Made by a program: the position numbers and the translations under genes. A stretch of DNA of 6,429 bases from an uncultured Nitrososphaerales archaeon (GTDB lineage: Archaea > Thermoproteota > Nitrososphaeria > Nitrososphaerales > JAAOZN01), in the NCBI GenBank assembly GCA_938029515.1, contig CALJAQ010000192.1, forward strand, positions 1-6,429, written 5' to 3'. Shown in pieces: positions 5,644 through 6,429 of this stretch; positions within the stretch are counted from its first letter, which is position 1; every line of letters begins with the position of its first letter. Under the pieces are notes generated by a model. The model worked only from the letters and a program-made list of their open reading frames with translations, had not been told where the DNA came from and searched no databases.

Positions 5644-6429
5644 ATGGCAACTCTATTAGAGTTTGCTGAAGTCTGCGAAAAGATCAGATCTACCACAAGT
5701 AAGAAGCAGAAGGTAAGCATACTCGCGAACTACCTACTTAAACTTAGTAGAGAAGATTTACCGATAGCGTGCAGACTCCTCACAAGTAGAGTCTTTCTAC
5801 CATGGGATGTCAAAGTAGTGAACATAAGCTACTCCACAGTTTCTGATGCGCTAAAGGAGATTACAGGGGTGAGTGAAGAAGGGCTCAAAGCGACCTACAT
5901 CAAGTATGGCGACTTAGGCTCAGCCGCTGAAGAGCTGATGAGGAAAAAGAAGGTCACCACGTTAATACAAACACCGCTTACGCTTCAACATCTTTATACT
6001 TCGTTAGATAGTGCTGCTTCGAAGAAGGGGGAGGGTGCAGCTGAGGCCAGGTTGAAGACGTTAAAGGGGCTGCTTGCTTTATGCACCCCTCTTGAAGCTA
6101 AGTATCTGGTCAAGGTGTTATGTAGGGAGATGAGGATAGGTTTAGATGAGGGGTTGCTTGAAGAAGCGCTTGCTGCAGCCTATGGGCGTAGCTTAAAGCA
6201 GGTTAGGGAGTCTGGGTTAATAGTGGCTGACATAGGTGAAAGCGCTTTAGTAGCGTTAGATGGAGCCTTCGACTCCATCAAACTTAAGCTCTTCCATCCA
6301 ACTAACTTTATGTTAGCTGAAGAGATGGCTTCTCCTCGAGAAGTGGCTGAGTATTTCAGATGCGATTTGTATGCTGAATATAAGTATGATGGTATAAGGG
6401 CTCAGATGCACAGCAGCGGCGAAGAGGTT
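5644..6429 (+). CDS. lig: ATP-dependent DNA ligase (family I, archaeal type), 3' partial
   Basis: Seals nicks in duplex DNA during replication and repair through an enzyme-AMP intermediate. The window holds the first 262 residues of a protein whose family is usually near 600. Residues 1 to about 200 are the N-terminal DNA-binding domain, including the typical LKGLLALCTPLEAKYLVKVL and REMRIGLDEGLLEEAL stretch. The adenylation domain then begins, with nucleotidyltransferase motif I as AEYKYDGIRAQ: catalytic Lys is K247 (codon 6382-6384), followed by D249, G250 and R252. The start is ATG 5644. GGAGG directly touches the ATG and is too close to serve, while AGGAA at the acetyltransferase stop (5630-5634) is better spaced. 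An in-frame TAG five codons upstream (the acetyltransferase stop) rules out a longer form. The C-terminal motifs III to VI and the OB-fold lie beyond the right edge, so intactness cannot be judged. Confidence 0.97.
   Translation, partial: MATLLEFAEVCEKIRSTTSKKQKVSILANYLLKLSREDLPIACRLLTSRVFLPWDVKVVNISYSTVSDALKEITGVSEEGLKATYIKYGDLGSAAEELMRKKKVTTLIQTPLTLQHLYTSLDSAASKKGEGAAEARLKTLKGLLALCTPLEAKYLVKVLCREMRIGLDEGLLEEALAAAYGRSLKQVRESGLIVADIGESALVALDGAFDSIKLKLFHPTNFMLAEEMASPREVAEYFRCDLYAEYKYDGIRAQMHSSGEEV

Noticed and set aside
1..6429. tRNA, rRNA, insertion sequence or toxin-antitoxin genes
   Set aside because: Coding is nearly continuous, gaps are all under 100 nt, and I saw no cloverleaf pattern, terminal inverted repeats, transposase motif or small paired ORFs.

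Overview
The window is most likely archaeal, probably from the Thermoproteota side (Thaumarchaeota/Aigarchaeota/Bathyarchaeia-like or Crenarchaeota). The evidence is an ATP-dependent family-I DNA ligase, an Ard1/RimI-type N-terminal acetyltransferase very like the Sulfolobus enzyme, a two-subunit class I fumarase, GAGGTG-type ribosome binding sites on some genes, and others that look leaderless with TATA-like boxes about 20-25 nt before GTG, TTG or ATG starts. AGG/AGA arginine codons are common and the GC content is moderate. The lineage is inferred from gene content only; there is no rRNA or tRNA in the window.

Layout. (1) Positions 1-1293, plus strand: the alpha subunit (5' end cut off by the window) and beta subunit of a class I [4Fe-4S] fumarate hydratase. 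(2) Positions 1298-3841, minus strand: a probable three-gene unit read as napG-like, napH-like, then NAD kinase. NapG-like is an exported polyferredoxin with a Tat-like signal, and NapH-like is a membrane ferredoxin. The NAD kinase carries a C-terminal winged-helix domain and converges on the fumarase beta gene with only 4 nt between the stops. (3) Positions 3930-5030, minus strand: a membrane M50 (site-2-type) metalloprotease. (4) Positions 5089-6429, plus strand, divergent from the protease: the Ard1/RimI acetyltransferase, then 12 nt later an ATP-dependent DNA ligase cut off at the window's right edge just after its catalytic KYDGIR motif.

The genes are mostly housekeeping. Fumarase works in the TCA cycle and NAD kinase makes NADP. 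The NapG/NapH-like pair would pass electrons from membrane quinol through four plus several Fe-S sites to an exported acceptor that is not encoded here. Ard1 and ligase form a protein-modification and DNA-repair/replication pair.

The window is almost entirely coding. There is no stretch over 300 bases without a gene, and no CRISPR, mobile element, tRNA, rRNA or integrase. I did not find a clear new system. The points most worth a second look are the kinase/winged-helix fusion and its unusual nucleotide-loop residues, the orphan NapGH-like pair linked to NAD kinase, and a 15-bp tandem repeat at the end of the napG-like gene, directly before the napH-like start codon.
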